Source: RGIG8775 sp045612185
GTDB lineage: Bacteria; Bacillota; Clostridia; Oscillospirales; CAG-272
NCBI GenBank assembly: GCA_045612185.1
Contig: JAZKYO010000108.1
Location: forward strand, 7,504 to 71,503
DNA: 64,000 nt
Direction: 5' to 3'
The notes beneath the pieces were generated by a model that saw nothing but the letters and a program-made list of their open reading frames with translations, ran no database searches and was not told where the DNA came from. Below, in pieces: positions 8,637 through 16,089 of the stretch (its first letter is position 1; each line of letters opens with the position of its first letter). The position numbers and the translations under genes are program-made.

Positions 8637-9128
8637 TGAATTGAACCCAATTTTTCGCATCTCAGAACTTTCGGTTCATGTTACGCCAAATAATTTTTGT
8701 GCAATTTCAACAATTTCCCGCTTCTTTTTTCTACACTAAAATTTCACACCGTTTTTTGAATATTATTTTCAGCGACAGTTTGTTTTTCTACTTTCCAAGC
8801 CAAATAATAACATAAAATTACAATTATACCTTTAATTTACTTTTACACCTTTTATTTCTCGGAATAAGCATTTGCGCTTGTGAAACACAAACAAAATGAA
8901 TTTTACCACCAATCAGAACGCGAACAAACGACATTCGTTTGACAACGGAGTGAACAAGAGAACACTTATTTATGGGAGTGTTATACAATACGGTAAGTTG
9001 CCAATTCCCTATTGTGAGCGTTTGTGTTACCGCGAACCTACTCGCACTTACACATGCATATTGTTGTCAAAGATTAACGCACCGCAAATGTCACCTTGCG
9101 ATGCGCGCAACATCCGTTTTGGGGTGAT
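8637..9128. other. AT-rich gene-free region with a CAAACG-N5-CGTTTG inverted repeat
   Basis: No convincing gene is present. The short frames here lack ribosome sites or family features. It holds one further 17-bp inverted repeat with 5-bp spacer (CAAACGACATTCGTTTG, 8925-8941), the same geometry as the paired operators but with different arms. No promoter with both boxes could be assigned next to it. Confidence 0.4.
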
Positions 9129-9166
9129 AAAAAATACGCCGACCGATGTAAAACTCGGTCGGCGTA
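9129..9166 (-). terminator. Rho-independent terminator of the iscU-nifS operon
   Basis: A perfect 12-bp stem, TACGCCGACCGA (9135-9146) with TCGGTCGGCGTA (9155-9166), has an 8-nt loop. On the minus strand it is followed by six T residues (9129-9134). It lies about 77 bp beyond the iscU stop. Confidence 0.9.
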
Positions 9167-9242
9167 TAGCCCATTCTGTTGAAATTGGCCCGCAAAACAA
9201 CAAACTTCTCACGTCAAGCAATCGCTCACCCACACATGGAAA

Positions 9243-9677
9243 TTAGTGTCCGCCTTCTCCCACTTCACAGTCATGGCAGTGTGCAGGAGCAGGTATTTCC
9301 TTGTCAATTCCATTCTTTTTGTAATAATCCGCAACAGCAGCTTTTATAGCCTCCTCGGCAAGAACTGAGCAGTGAACCTTTACAGGCGGAAGCCCTTCAA
9401 GAGCTTCTACAACCGCAGCATTGGTAAGTTCGAGCGCCTCGTCGATACTCTTCCCTTTTACAAGCTCGGTAGCCATGGAAGAAGTTGCGATAGCGGCACC
9501 GCAACCGAAGGTCTTGAATTTAACATCAACGATAATGTCATTTTCAACCTTAATGAACATCTGCATTATATCTCCGCATTTTGCGTTGCCCACTGTTCCC
9601 ACGCCGTCCGCGTTCTCAATTTCTCCCACGTTTCTGGGATTTTTGAAATGATCCATTACTTTTTCTGTATATACCAT
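9243..9677 (-). CDS. iscU: Fe-S cluster assembly scaffold protein, NifU/IscU type
   Basis: This 144-residue scaffold accepts sulfur from cysteine desulfurase and assembles Fe-S clusters in the cytoplasm. The three ligand cysteines are present: C34 (NAKCGD, with the following D36), C59 (FGCGAA) and C103 (VHCSVLAEEA). The start MVYTEKVMDHFKNPRNVG is typical. The C-terminus carries an extra Cys/His-rich tail (HCHDCEVGEGGH, C134 and C137), beyond the minimal IscU domain. The gene lies 31 bp downstream of nifS in the same operon and ahead of a strong terminator. No iscR, hscAB or ferredoxin gene is beside it, so this is the two-gene NifSU-like arrangement common in Clostridia. Confidence 0.95.
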   Translation of the reverse strand: MVYTEKVMDHFKNPRNVGEIENADGVGTVGNAKCGDIMQMFIKVENDIIVDVKFKTFGCGAAIATSSMATELVKGKSIDEALELTNAAVVEALEGLPPVKVHCSVLAEEAIKAAVADYYKKNGIDKEIPAPAHCHDCEVGEGGH

Positions 9678-9708
9678 ATCTTTTTTACCTCTCTTACAGT
9701 TTGATTTT

Positions 9709-10875
9709 TCAGTTTCCGGGATATATAGGACTCATGGCGCGAAGCCTCTCTACGCTTTCCCTGACAGCCTTAATAATATTCTCAACATCTTCCTCGGTGT
9801 TATCCTTGGAAAGCGAGAAACGGAGCGAGCCGTGGGCGTCCTCGATATCAACACCTATGGACAAAAGAACATGAGATGCCTCAAGCGAATTTGAGGAGCA
9901 AGCCGATCCGGTAGACGCGCTTATTCCACTCATGTCAAGCCAAAGCAAAAGACTTTCGCCCTCAACGTAGGAAAACGACACGTTGGCATTTCCCGGAAGT
10001 CTGTTTTCTCGGTCTCCGTTAAGCCTGGAATACGGAATTTCAAGCAAGCCATCGATAAGCTTATTTCTGAGAGCTCTGACCTTCTCCATGCCGTCAAGAC
10101 TCTTTACAGCCGATTCAACAGCCACGCCAAGCCCGCAAATGTAAGGCACGTTTTCGGTTCCTCCGCGTTTTCTGCGTTCCTGACCGCCACCGTCGATGAG
10201 GTTCTTTATTCTTACACCCTTTCGAATATAAAGAGCACCAATTCCCTTTGGCGTGTGGATCTTATGTCCCGAAAGGCTAAGCATATCAACGCCTAATTCT
10301 TTGACGTTTACAGGAATATTTCCCACCGCCTGAACAGCGTCGGTAAACATAAGCGCTCCGTTTGCGTGCGCGATTTCGGAAATTTCGGAAATAGGCTCTA
10401 TTGTGCCTATTTCGTTATTCGCCATCATGATGGCTACCAAAGCAGTATTATCATCAACGGCGTCACGAAGCTCGTCCATCTTGATAAATCCACCTTCGTC
10501 TACGCCAACGTAAACAACCTCAAAGCCCTCCTTGGCAAGCGCTTCGCAAGTGTGAAGCACCGCGTGGTGTTCAATTTTACTCGTTACTATCTTACGGCGT
10601 TTTTTGGAGGCGTAAGCCGCGCCCTTTATAGCCCAGTTATCTGACTCCGAGCCGCAAGACGTGAAATATATTTCCTCGGGCAGGCAACCAAGTGCCTCCG
10701 CTATTTTTGCGCGCGCATCATCGACGACAGCCCTTGCCTTCTGTCCGTCTTCGTGAAGGCTTGACGGATTACCCCAAAAATCTGTAAAGCAAGGCATCAT
10801 CGCGTCAATAACCTCTTGCGAAACCGGTGTTGTCGCTGCGTTATCGGCATATATTCTCTTATTTGATTCGCTCAT
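9709..10875 (-). CDS. nifS: Cysteine desulfurase, NifS/IscS family
   Basis: This 388-residue PLP enzyme converts cysteine to alanine and a persulfide for Fe-S assembly. The PLP lysine is K205 in SGHKIHTPKG, and the catalytic cysteine is C326 in STGSACSSNS, the group I loop. Conserved TEN (GGTENVP) and N-terminal YADNAATTP motifs are present. It is the first gene of the nifS-iscU operon, and its product should hand persulfide to IscU. A 17-bp perfect inverted repeat lies 56-72 bp upstream of the start (10931-10947) and may bind a regulator. No IscR gene was seen in the window. Confidence 0.95.
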   Translation of the reverse strand: MSESNKRIYADNAATTPVSQEVIDAMMPCFTDFWGNPSSLHEDGQKARAVVDDARAKIAEALGCLPEEIYFTSCGSESDNWAIKGAAYASKKRRKIVTSKIEHHAVLHTCEALAKEGFEVVYVGVDEGGFIKMDELRDAVDDNTALVAIMMANNEIGTIEPISEISEIAHANGALMFTDAVQAVGNIPVNVKELGVDMLSLSGHKIHTPKGIGALYIRKGVRIKNLIDGGGQERRKRGGTENVPYICGLGVAVESAVKSLDGMEKVRALRNKLIDGLLEIPYSRLNGDRENRLPGNANVSFSYVEGESLLLWLDMSGISASTGSACSSNSLEASHVLLSIGVDIEDAHGSLRFSLSKDNTEEDVENIIKAVRESVERLRAMSPIYPGN

Positions 10876-10930
10876 CTAAAATATTTTTCCCTTCAAAAAA
10901 TGAATTAACAAAACATCATTGTTTTTTAAC

Positions 10931-10947
10931 AGGTATATTGTATACCT
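10931..10947. promoter_or_regulatory. Inverted repeat AGGTATA-TTG-TATACCT upstream of nifS
   Basis: A perfect 7-bp inverted repeat with a 3-bp centre lies in the 253-bp gap between nifS and the M50 gene. It overlaps TATACA/TATACC sequences that could serve as a -10 box for nifS. The rest of the gap shows no gene. Operator function is inferred from symmetry and position only. Confidence 0.4.
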
Positions 10948-11128
10948 TTTTCGTCCAAATTGCAACAGCACAAGCAAAGTTTATTTGTTAATTTTCTATG
11001 AACGCAGCGTTTGGCTTCTCTCAAAGGCATATTACAACTCGGTGCGTCATATATTTTTCAGAAGCGAGACTTTGAAATTCCGCCTCGACAAAAAGCGATT
11101 TTCCATGTGAAACGGAGGACTTATTACG

Positions 11129-11740
11129 GTGTTTAACAAAATTAAGCGTTTTACCATGATTATTTTCCTTATAGAATTCGCTGTTTGGATTTTAATGTCT
11201 CGAAGCGCCGTTCCGATTCTCATCGTATTGGCAATTATAATTCATGAGGTGGGGCATATAGCCGTATCATTTATCGTGGGAAATCTACTGAGCAGCATTT
11301 CCCTACGCGTCGGTGGGCTTGCTCTTTCGGGAAGAAACGCTTTCCCATCGTACAAATCCGAAATATTTATAGCACTTGGCGGACCGTTATCCAATCTCAT
11401 TTTCGCGGTGTTGGTTTTGGTTGCTTTCAATTCGCCCACAGCCGAATATTTCGCAAAGCTGTCGTTTGCCTTGGCGTTATTAAATTTGCTTCCGATAAAG
11501 GCGTTTGACGGAGGGCGGATTTTTAAAGCGCTTCTCGCCTCGTTTCTCCCCGAGAAACTATCAGTAAAGATATGCGAATTGATTTCTTTTTTTACGCTTT
11601 TTTCGCTTTGGAGCGTATCGATATATCTGCTTTTGAGGACCGGAAGGAACTTAACTTTTTTTCTTTTTTCCTTCTCGGTGTTTCTAAGATTGTTTGCTGA
11701 GCAGACCGAAGTCCGAATTTGCAAGATTATAGAAGAATAA
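11129..11740 (+). CDS. M50-family membrane metalloprotease (SpoIVFB-like site-2 protease)
   Basis: This 203-residue polytopic membrane protein has the zinc motif HEVGH (residues 39-43) in its second span and the third ligand region LLPIKAFDGGRIFKALL (D127). Both are diagnostic of intramembrane metalloproteases. Size and layout are close to SpoIVFB, which activates sigma-K in sporulation, but the partner spoIVFA is not adjacent. It could therefore be another site-2-type protease. The start is GTG at 11129, with GGAGG about 11 nt upstream. The gene stands alone between the nifS operon (divergent) and potA. A 10-bp hairpin lies just after its stop. Confidence 0.8.
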   Translation: MFNKIKRFTMIIFLIEFAVWILMSRSAVPILIVLAIIIHEVGHIAVSFIVGNLLSSISLRVGGLALSGRNAFPSYKSEIFIALGGPLSNLIFAVLVLVAFNSPTAEYFAKLSFALALLNLLPIKAFDGGRIFKALLASFLPEKLSVKICELISFFTLFSLWSVSIYLLLRTGRNLTFFLFSFSVFLRLFAEQTEVRICKIIEE

Positions 11741-11761
11741 ACGAGCTTATCCGAGATTTTA

Positions 11762-11786
11762 AGGTGATAAATCCATTTTATCACCT
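11762..11786. terminator. Hairpin after the M50 gene, possible weak terminator
   Basis: A perfect 10-bp stem, AGGTGATAAA (11762-11771) with TTTATCACCT (11777-11786), has a 5-nt loop. It lies 22 bp after the M50 stop. No T-run follows on the plus strand, so it is either a factor-dependent terminator or a binding site. Confidence 0.4.
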
Positions 11787-11852
11787 ATAACTCGGTTTAA
11801 TTCAAAATAATCTTGTTTTTTCAAAAAAATTAAAGTTTTTTATCAAAATATA

Positions 11853-11881
11853 TTGCAATTTGCACGCATATATGGTAGAAT
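11853..11881 (+). promoter_or_regulatory. Sigma-A promoter of the potABCD operon
   Basis: TTGCAA (11853-11858) and TAGAAT (11876-11881) are separated by 17 bp. The predicted start near 11888 gives a leader of about 95 nt before potA. AAACTG near the leader's 5' end can pair with a downstream CAGTTT, so the leader may be structured. Confidence 0.7.
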
Positions 11882-11981
11882 TATTCTCGAAACTGTGCAT
11901 CATCCGTTTTTTCGGTGGATCTTGCGCGGTTTCCGCAGTTTTGCGACTTATTCTGCAAATACGAAGGAGTATTTATGCCAA

Positions 11982-13100
11982 ATGGAAAAAAAGCTTATAG
12001 AGCTGAAGGGTATCTGCAAACAGTTTGACGGCACGCAGATTCTTAATTCAATTGACCTTGACATTTTTGACAAAGAATTCGTCACGCTTCTCGGCCCTTC
12101 CGGATGCGGAAAAACCACATTGCTCAGAATCATCAGCGGTTTCGAGCAGCCCGACAGCGGAGACGTAGTTTTTGACGGAGTTATTATAAATGATATTCCC
12201 CCGCACAAGCGTAACGTAAACACCGTGTTCCAGAAGTATGCGCTGTTTCCTCATCTGAACGTTTTTGACAACATAGCTTTCGGGCTTCGTCTCAAAAAGG
12301 TTCCCGACGCCGAGCTCCGCACGAGGGTGAAGGAAATGCTGGCGCTTGTTAACCTTAAAGGGTTTGAACGCAAAAACGTTAACTATCTTTCGGGCGGTCA
12401 GCAGCAGCGCGTGGCAATAGCCCGCGCGCTTATCAACACCCCCAAGGTGCTGTTGCTTGACGAGCCTCTCGGTGCGCTTGACCTAAAACTCCGCAAGGAT
12501 ATGCAAAATGAGTTAAAAAACATTCAGAAGAAAACAGGAATTACATTTATATACGTAACCCACGACCAGGAAGAAGCTCTTTCCATGTCTGACAAGGTAG
12601 TGGTTGTTGCTGACGGCTGCATACAACAGATCGGCACTCCTACCGATATATATAACGAGCCTGTCAACGCTTTTGTCGCGGACTTTATCGGAGAATCAAA
12701 CATAATCGACGGCGTTATGCTTGATGACTACCGCGCGAGATTTTCGGGTCACACATTCGAATGTCTTGACAGCGGATTTGAAAAAGGCGAAAAGGTTGAT
12801 ATAGTCGTCCGTCCCGAGGACGTTGACGTTGTAAGTCCCGAAAAAGGAATGCTCCAGGGCGTAACAACATCGGTTACTTTCAAGGGCGTTCATTACGAAA
12901 TCATCGTAGATATCGGTGGTTTCAAGTGGATGATACAGACTACCGACTACGTAGGTCCTAACGAAAAGATCGGTCTTTACATAGAGCCCGACGCTATCCA
13001 CGTTATGAAGAAATCCGAATTCTCGGATATGTTTGGCGATTACTCATCCTTCAGTGACGAAATGGACAGGCTTTCAGACGCCACGGAGGTAGAAGAATAA
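11982..13100 (+). CDS. potA: Spermidine/putrescine ABC transporter ATP-binding protein
   Basis: This 372-residue ATPase energises polyamine import. It has a Walker A (GPSGCGKTT), a Q-loop (NTVFQKYALFPH), an ABC signature (LSGGQQQR), a Walker B (VLLLDEPLGALD), the switch His (YVTHDQEEA), and a C-terminal TOBE-type regulatory region (about 285-350). I chose ATG 11982 because MEKKLIELKGICKQF matches the family N-terminus. The Shine-Dalgarno GGAG is 12 nt away, which is long. An out-of-frame ATG at 11975 is better spaced and opens a 17-codon frame overlapping the potA start. The stop overlaps the potB start by 1 bp. No PuuR-like regulator gene precedes it. Confidence 0.95.
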   Translation: MEKKLIELKGICKQFDGTQILNSIDLDIFDKEFVTLLGPSGCGKTTLLRIISGFEQPDSGDVVFDGVIINDIPPHKRNVNTVFQKYALFPHLNVFDNIAFGLRLKKVPDAELRTRVKEMLALVNLKGFERKNVNYLSGGQQQRVAIARALINTPKVLLLDEPLGALDLKLRKDMQNELKNIQKKTGITFIYVTHDQEEALSMSDKVVVVADGCIQQIGTPTDIYNEPVNAFVADFIGESNIIDGVMLDDYRARFSGHTFECLDSGFEKGEKVDIVVRPEDVDVVSPEKGMLQGVTTSVTFKGVHYEIIVDIGGFKWMIQTTDYVGPNEKIGLYIEPDAIHVMKKSEFSDMFGDYSSFSDEMDRLSDATEVEE

Positions 13101-13924
13101 TGAACAAAAAGCCTTCATTGCTCTATCGCATGGCGGCAGCTCCTCACGTCGTGTGGTCTGTTATGTTCATTATCGCGCCGCTTATCTTCGTTATTTATTA
13201 CGCTTTTACCGACTATGAGGGAAATTTCACGTTCGATAACATTTTTGCGCTCTCCGAGCATACAGAAACCTTCTTTCTCTCAATAGCCTTCTCGCTTATA
13301 GCTACTGTTGTTTGCCTGCTTATAGGCTATCCTTTAGCTTACGCGCTTACAAAGATGAAGCCGAGAAACCAGAAAATCCTTATTATGTTGCTTATGCTCC
13401 CCATGTGGATGAATCTGCTTATACGCACCTACTCCATGATGGCTATACTTGACGACGGAGGATTTATCAACTCGATTCTCTCAATGCTTGGTCTTGGGGA
13501 GATTCACGTTATCGGTACTTCCGGTGCGGTTATCTTCGGTATGGTGTACAACTTTTTGCCGTACATGGTGCTTCCCATTCACTCTATAATGTCCAAGCTT
13601 GACAAAAGGTGCATTGAAGCGGCTGCCGACCTTGGTTGTACCCCTTTCCAGACCATTACCGAGGTTATTATTCCCCTTACGGTTCCGGGCATTATATCGG
13701 GAATAACCATGGTTTTCGTGCCTTCCATAAGCACTTTCTATATTTCACAAAAGCTTGGCGGAGGTACGTTTGACCTTATAGGAGACACTATTGAGCGCCA
13801 ATTCATGAACCCGTCCACCTACAACGTGGGTGCGGCTATTTCCTTGGTTATGATGATACTTATTCTTATTTCCGTGGGAATAATGAACAAGTTCTCAGAC
13901 GGTGAAGGAGGTGTAATGCCGTGA
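13100..13924 (+). CDS. potB: Spermidine/putrescine ABC transporter permease PotB
   Basis: This is a 274-residue inner-membrane permease with about six spans. The binding-protein-dependent permease signature is at about residues 170-190 (CIEAAADLGCTPFQTITEVIIP), where it docks on PotA. The start ATG overlaps the potA stop by 1 bp (TAATG), and the end overlaps potC by 4 bp, indicating tight translational coupling. Together with PotC it forms the translocation pore for polyamines delivered by PotD. Confidence 0.93.
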   Translation: MNKKPSLLYRMAAAPHVVWSVMFIIAPLIFVIYYAFTDYEGNFTFDNIFALSEHTETFFLSIAFSLIATVVCLLIGYPLAYALTKMKPRNQKILIMLLMLPMWMNLLIRTYSMMAILDDGGFINSILSMLGLGEIHVIGTSGAVIFGMVYNFLPYMVLPIHSIMSKLDKRCIEAAADLGCTPFQTITEVIIPLTVPGIISGITMVFVPSISTFYISQKLGGGTFDLIGDTIERQFMNPSTYNVGAAISLVMMILILISVGIMNKFSDGEGGVMP

Positions 13925-14766
13925 AGCACATTTCAAAAATTTACACAACCATCATATTCGCGATACTTTACGCGCCTATTCTCGTTCTTATTCTTTTCTC
14001 GTTCAACAATACCGCCAATACCGGCAAGTTCACAGGCTTTTCTCTGTATTGGTACAAGGAGCTGTTCAGCAGTGCTACAACCTTTGTGGCGTTAAAGAAC
14101 ACGCTTATTCTTGCCGTAGCATCGGCGATTATAGCTACGGTAATAGGAACCGCTGCGGCTGTGGGCATAGCTAAAATGAAAAACAAATACGTAAAGACTG
14201 CTATTATGTCTACAACCAACATTCCTATGATGAACCCGGACATCGTTACCGGTGTTTCAATGATGTTGCTTTTCGTTTTTGTGGGAACGCTTATAGGAAC
14301 TACCGAAAAGCTGAGCTTTTTCACGCTTCTTATAGCTCACATAACCTTTAATATTCCTTACGTAATCCTGTCGGTTCTGCCGAAAATACGAATGATGGAT
14401 AAGCATTTGTCCGAGGCGGCGCTTGACTTGGGTTGCACACCTTTGCAGGCATTCTTCAAGGTAGAGCTTCCCGCCATTATGTCGGGGGTTATAACGGGCT
14501 TTATCATGGCGTTTACACTCTCGCTTGATGACTTTGTTATAAGTTATTTTACAAGCGGAAGCGATTTCCAAACACTTCCTATTCTTATTTATTCAATGAC
14601 TAAAAAGGAAGTAAAGCCTGATATTTATGCTTTGTCCACGCTTATGATCGTAGCTATTTTGGCGCTTTTGATTCTTTCCAATCTGCACAGTGAAAGAGAC
14701 GTCAAAATACAAAAGAAAAGCGCAAACAGCAAGAAAGTCAAAGAGATCGGAGGCAAGGTATATTGA
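13921..14766 (+). CDS. potC: Spermidine/putrescine ABC transporter permease PotC
   Basis: This 281-residue permease is the second half of the polyamine channel. It shows the EAA-type loop SEAALDLGCTPLQAFFKVELP (about residues 160-180) and the conserved FTLSLDDFVISYFTSG stretch typical of PotC. It begins with GTG at 13921, overlapping potB by 4 bp, and overlaps potD by 4 bp. The C-terminus ends in a lysine-rich cytoplasmic tail. Confidence 0.93.
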   Translation: MKHISKIYTTIIFAILYAPILVLILFSFNNTANTGKFTGFSLYWYKELFSSATTFVALKNTLILAVASAIIATVIGTAAAVGIAKMKNKYVKTAIMSTTNIPMMNPDIVTGVSMMLLFVFVGTLIGTTEKLSFFTLLIAHITFNIPYVILSVLPKIRMMDKHLSEAALDLGCTPLQAFFKVELPAIMSGVITGFIMAFTLSLDDFVISYFTSGSDFQTLPILIYSMTKKEVKPDIYALSTLMIVAILALLILSNLHSERDVKIQKKSANSKKVKEIGGKVY

Positions 14767-15977
14767 AAAAATCAGCTATTGTTATCCTTCTTGGGCTTCT
14801 TGCGATACTTGTGCTTTCGTCCTGCTCATCTGAAAAAGCTCTCACTCTCAACGTTTATAACTGGGGTGAGTACATATCAGACGGTTCAGAAGGCACGCTT
14901 GACGTAAACCAAGCCTTTGAGGAGTATTATTACGAAACTCACGGAGTTAAGTTAAACGTCAACTACACAACCTACGCATCCAACGAGGATATGTACGCGA
15001 AGCTTGTAAGCGGAGCGACGTCTTATGACATAGTTATTCCCTCAGAGTACATGATTGAGAGAATGATAAACGAAGGTATGCTTGAAAAGCTTGACTTTAA
15101 CAACATTCCCAACTATCAGTATATTGCGGAGGAGTTTAAAACTCAGTACAACTATTACGACCCGAACAACGAATACACAGTCCCCTACACCTTCGGTCTG
15201 GTTGGCGTGATGTACAACGTTGAACGCATAGACGAGGCTGACGTTGGAAGCTGGGACCTCCTGTGGAATGAGAAATACACAGGTAAGATTCTTCAGTTCA
15301 ACAACTCCCGCGATGCTTTCGGAACGGCACTTTACCGCGAAGGCTTAAGCGTAAACACCACGAAAAGAGCTGATTGGGAAAAGGCACTTGAACAGTTGAA
15401 GCTTCAAAAGCCCTTGATTCAAAGCTACGTAATGGATGAGATCTTCAACAAGATGAAGACAAATTCCGCACTGATTGCGCCATATTACGCAGGTGATTTT
15501 CTTTCGATATATGAGGAAAATGACGAGTTGGCTTTCTTCTTTCCAAAAGAAGGAACAAACATTTTCGTTGATGCTATGTGTATCCCCAAAGGCTCTCCAA
15601 ACAAGGCTATTGCTGAGGAATACATCAACTTTATGTTGAGCGAAGAAGTCGCTGTAGCAAACGCTGAGTATACCTATTACGCGTCCCCAAATACTCTCGT
15701 CCAAAACAACAAGGGCTATCAGGAAACTATGAGTGAGATTCACGAGGATGCCATGGATATTCTCTACGGCTCTATTGGTACGATAAAAGCCGAATTTTAT
15801 GAGAACATGGACCCCGAAACTCTTATTATGGTAAACGAGCTTTGGGAACAGTTAAAAATCGAAAGTTCGGTTGGCGGAACGGTATACACCATCTGCTATG
15901 TCATCATCGGAGTTATAGTGGCAGGTTTTATTTATCACTATATCAAGAAGAAAAAGCGCGAGGCGCTTTACGATTAA
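14763..15977 (+). CDS. potD: Polyamine-binding lipoprotein PotD with a C-terminal membrane anchor
   Basis: This 404-residue binding protein captures spermidine or putrescine outside the cell. It starts with TTG at 14763, inside the potC stop overlap. It has a lipoprotein signal (ILVLSSC, C21) and a PotD-type body (LNVYNWGEYI; PSEYMIERM; VPYTFGLVGVMYN). Unusually for a binding lipoprotein, the C-terminus adds a hydrophobic span (about 373-392, YTICYVIIGVIVAGFIYHYI) followed by KKKKREALYD, a clear stop-transfer sequence. The mature protein could thus be anchored at both ends. It is the last gene of the operon, before a strong terminator. Confidence 0.93.
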   Translation: MKKSAIVILLGLLAILVLSSCSSEKALTLNVYNWGEYISDGSEGTLDVNQAFEEYYYETHGVKLNVNYTTYASNEDMYAKLVSGATSYDIVIPSEYMIERMINEGMLEKLDFNNIPNYQYIAEEFKTQYNYYDPNNEYTVPYTFGLVGVMYNVERIDEADVGSWDLLWNEKYTGKILQFNNSRDAFGTALYREGLSVNTTKRADWEKALEQLKLQKPLIQSYVMDEIFNKMKTNSALIAPYYAGDFLSIYEENDELAFFFPKEGTNIFVDAMCIPKGSPNKAIAEEYINFMLSEEVAVANAEYTYYASPNTLVQNNKGYQETMSEIHEDAMDILYGSIGTIKAEFYENMDPETLIMVNELWEQLKIESSVGGTVYTICYVIIGVIVAGFIYHYIKKKKREALYD

Positions 15978-15979
15978 CT

Positions 15980-16010
15980 AAAAAATCCGCCGAAAATCGG
16001 CGGATTTTTT
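15980..16010. terminator. Terminator after potD
   Basis: An 8-bp GC-rich stem, TCCGCCGA (15986-15993) with TCGGCGGA (15997-16004), has an AAA loop. It is flanked by A and T runs on both sides. Confidence 0.9.
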
Positions 16011-16020
16011 ACATATGCTA

Positions 16021-16049
16021 TTGCAAAATATTTTGAAATGTGGTAAAAT
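16021..16049 (+). promoter_or_regulatory. Sigma-A promoter of the aminotransferase-trpS unit
   Basis: TTGCAA (16021-16026) and TAAAAT (16044-16049) have a 17-bp spacer, directly after the potD terminator. Confidence 0.65.
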
Positions 16050-16089
16050 AATAAAATGTACAGAATGTAACACAAGGAGAACATAGATT

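Noticed and set aside
8312..8650. Possible small gene upstream of the binding protein (minus frame of 112 codons, and a plus frame of 77 codons)
   Set aside because: The minus frame overlaps the promoter and the leader RNA, both frames cross the operator palindromes, and neither has a convincing ribosome site.
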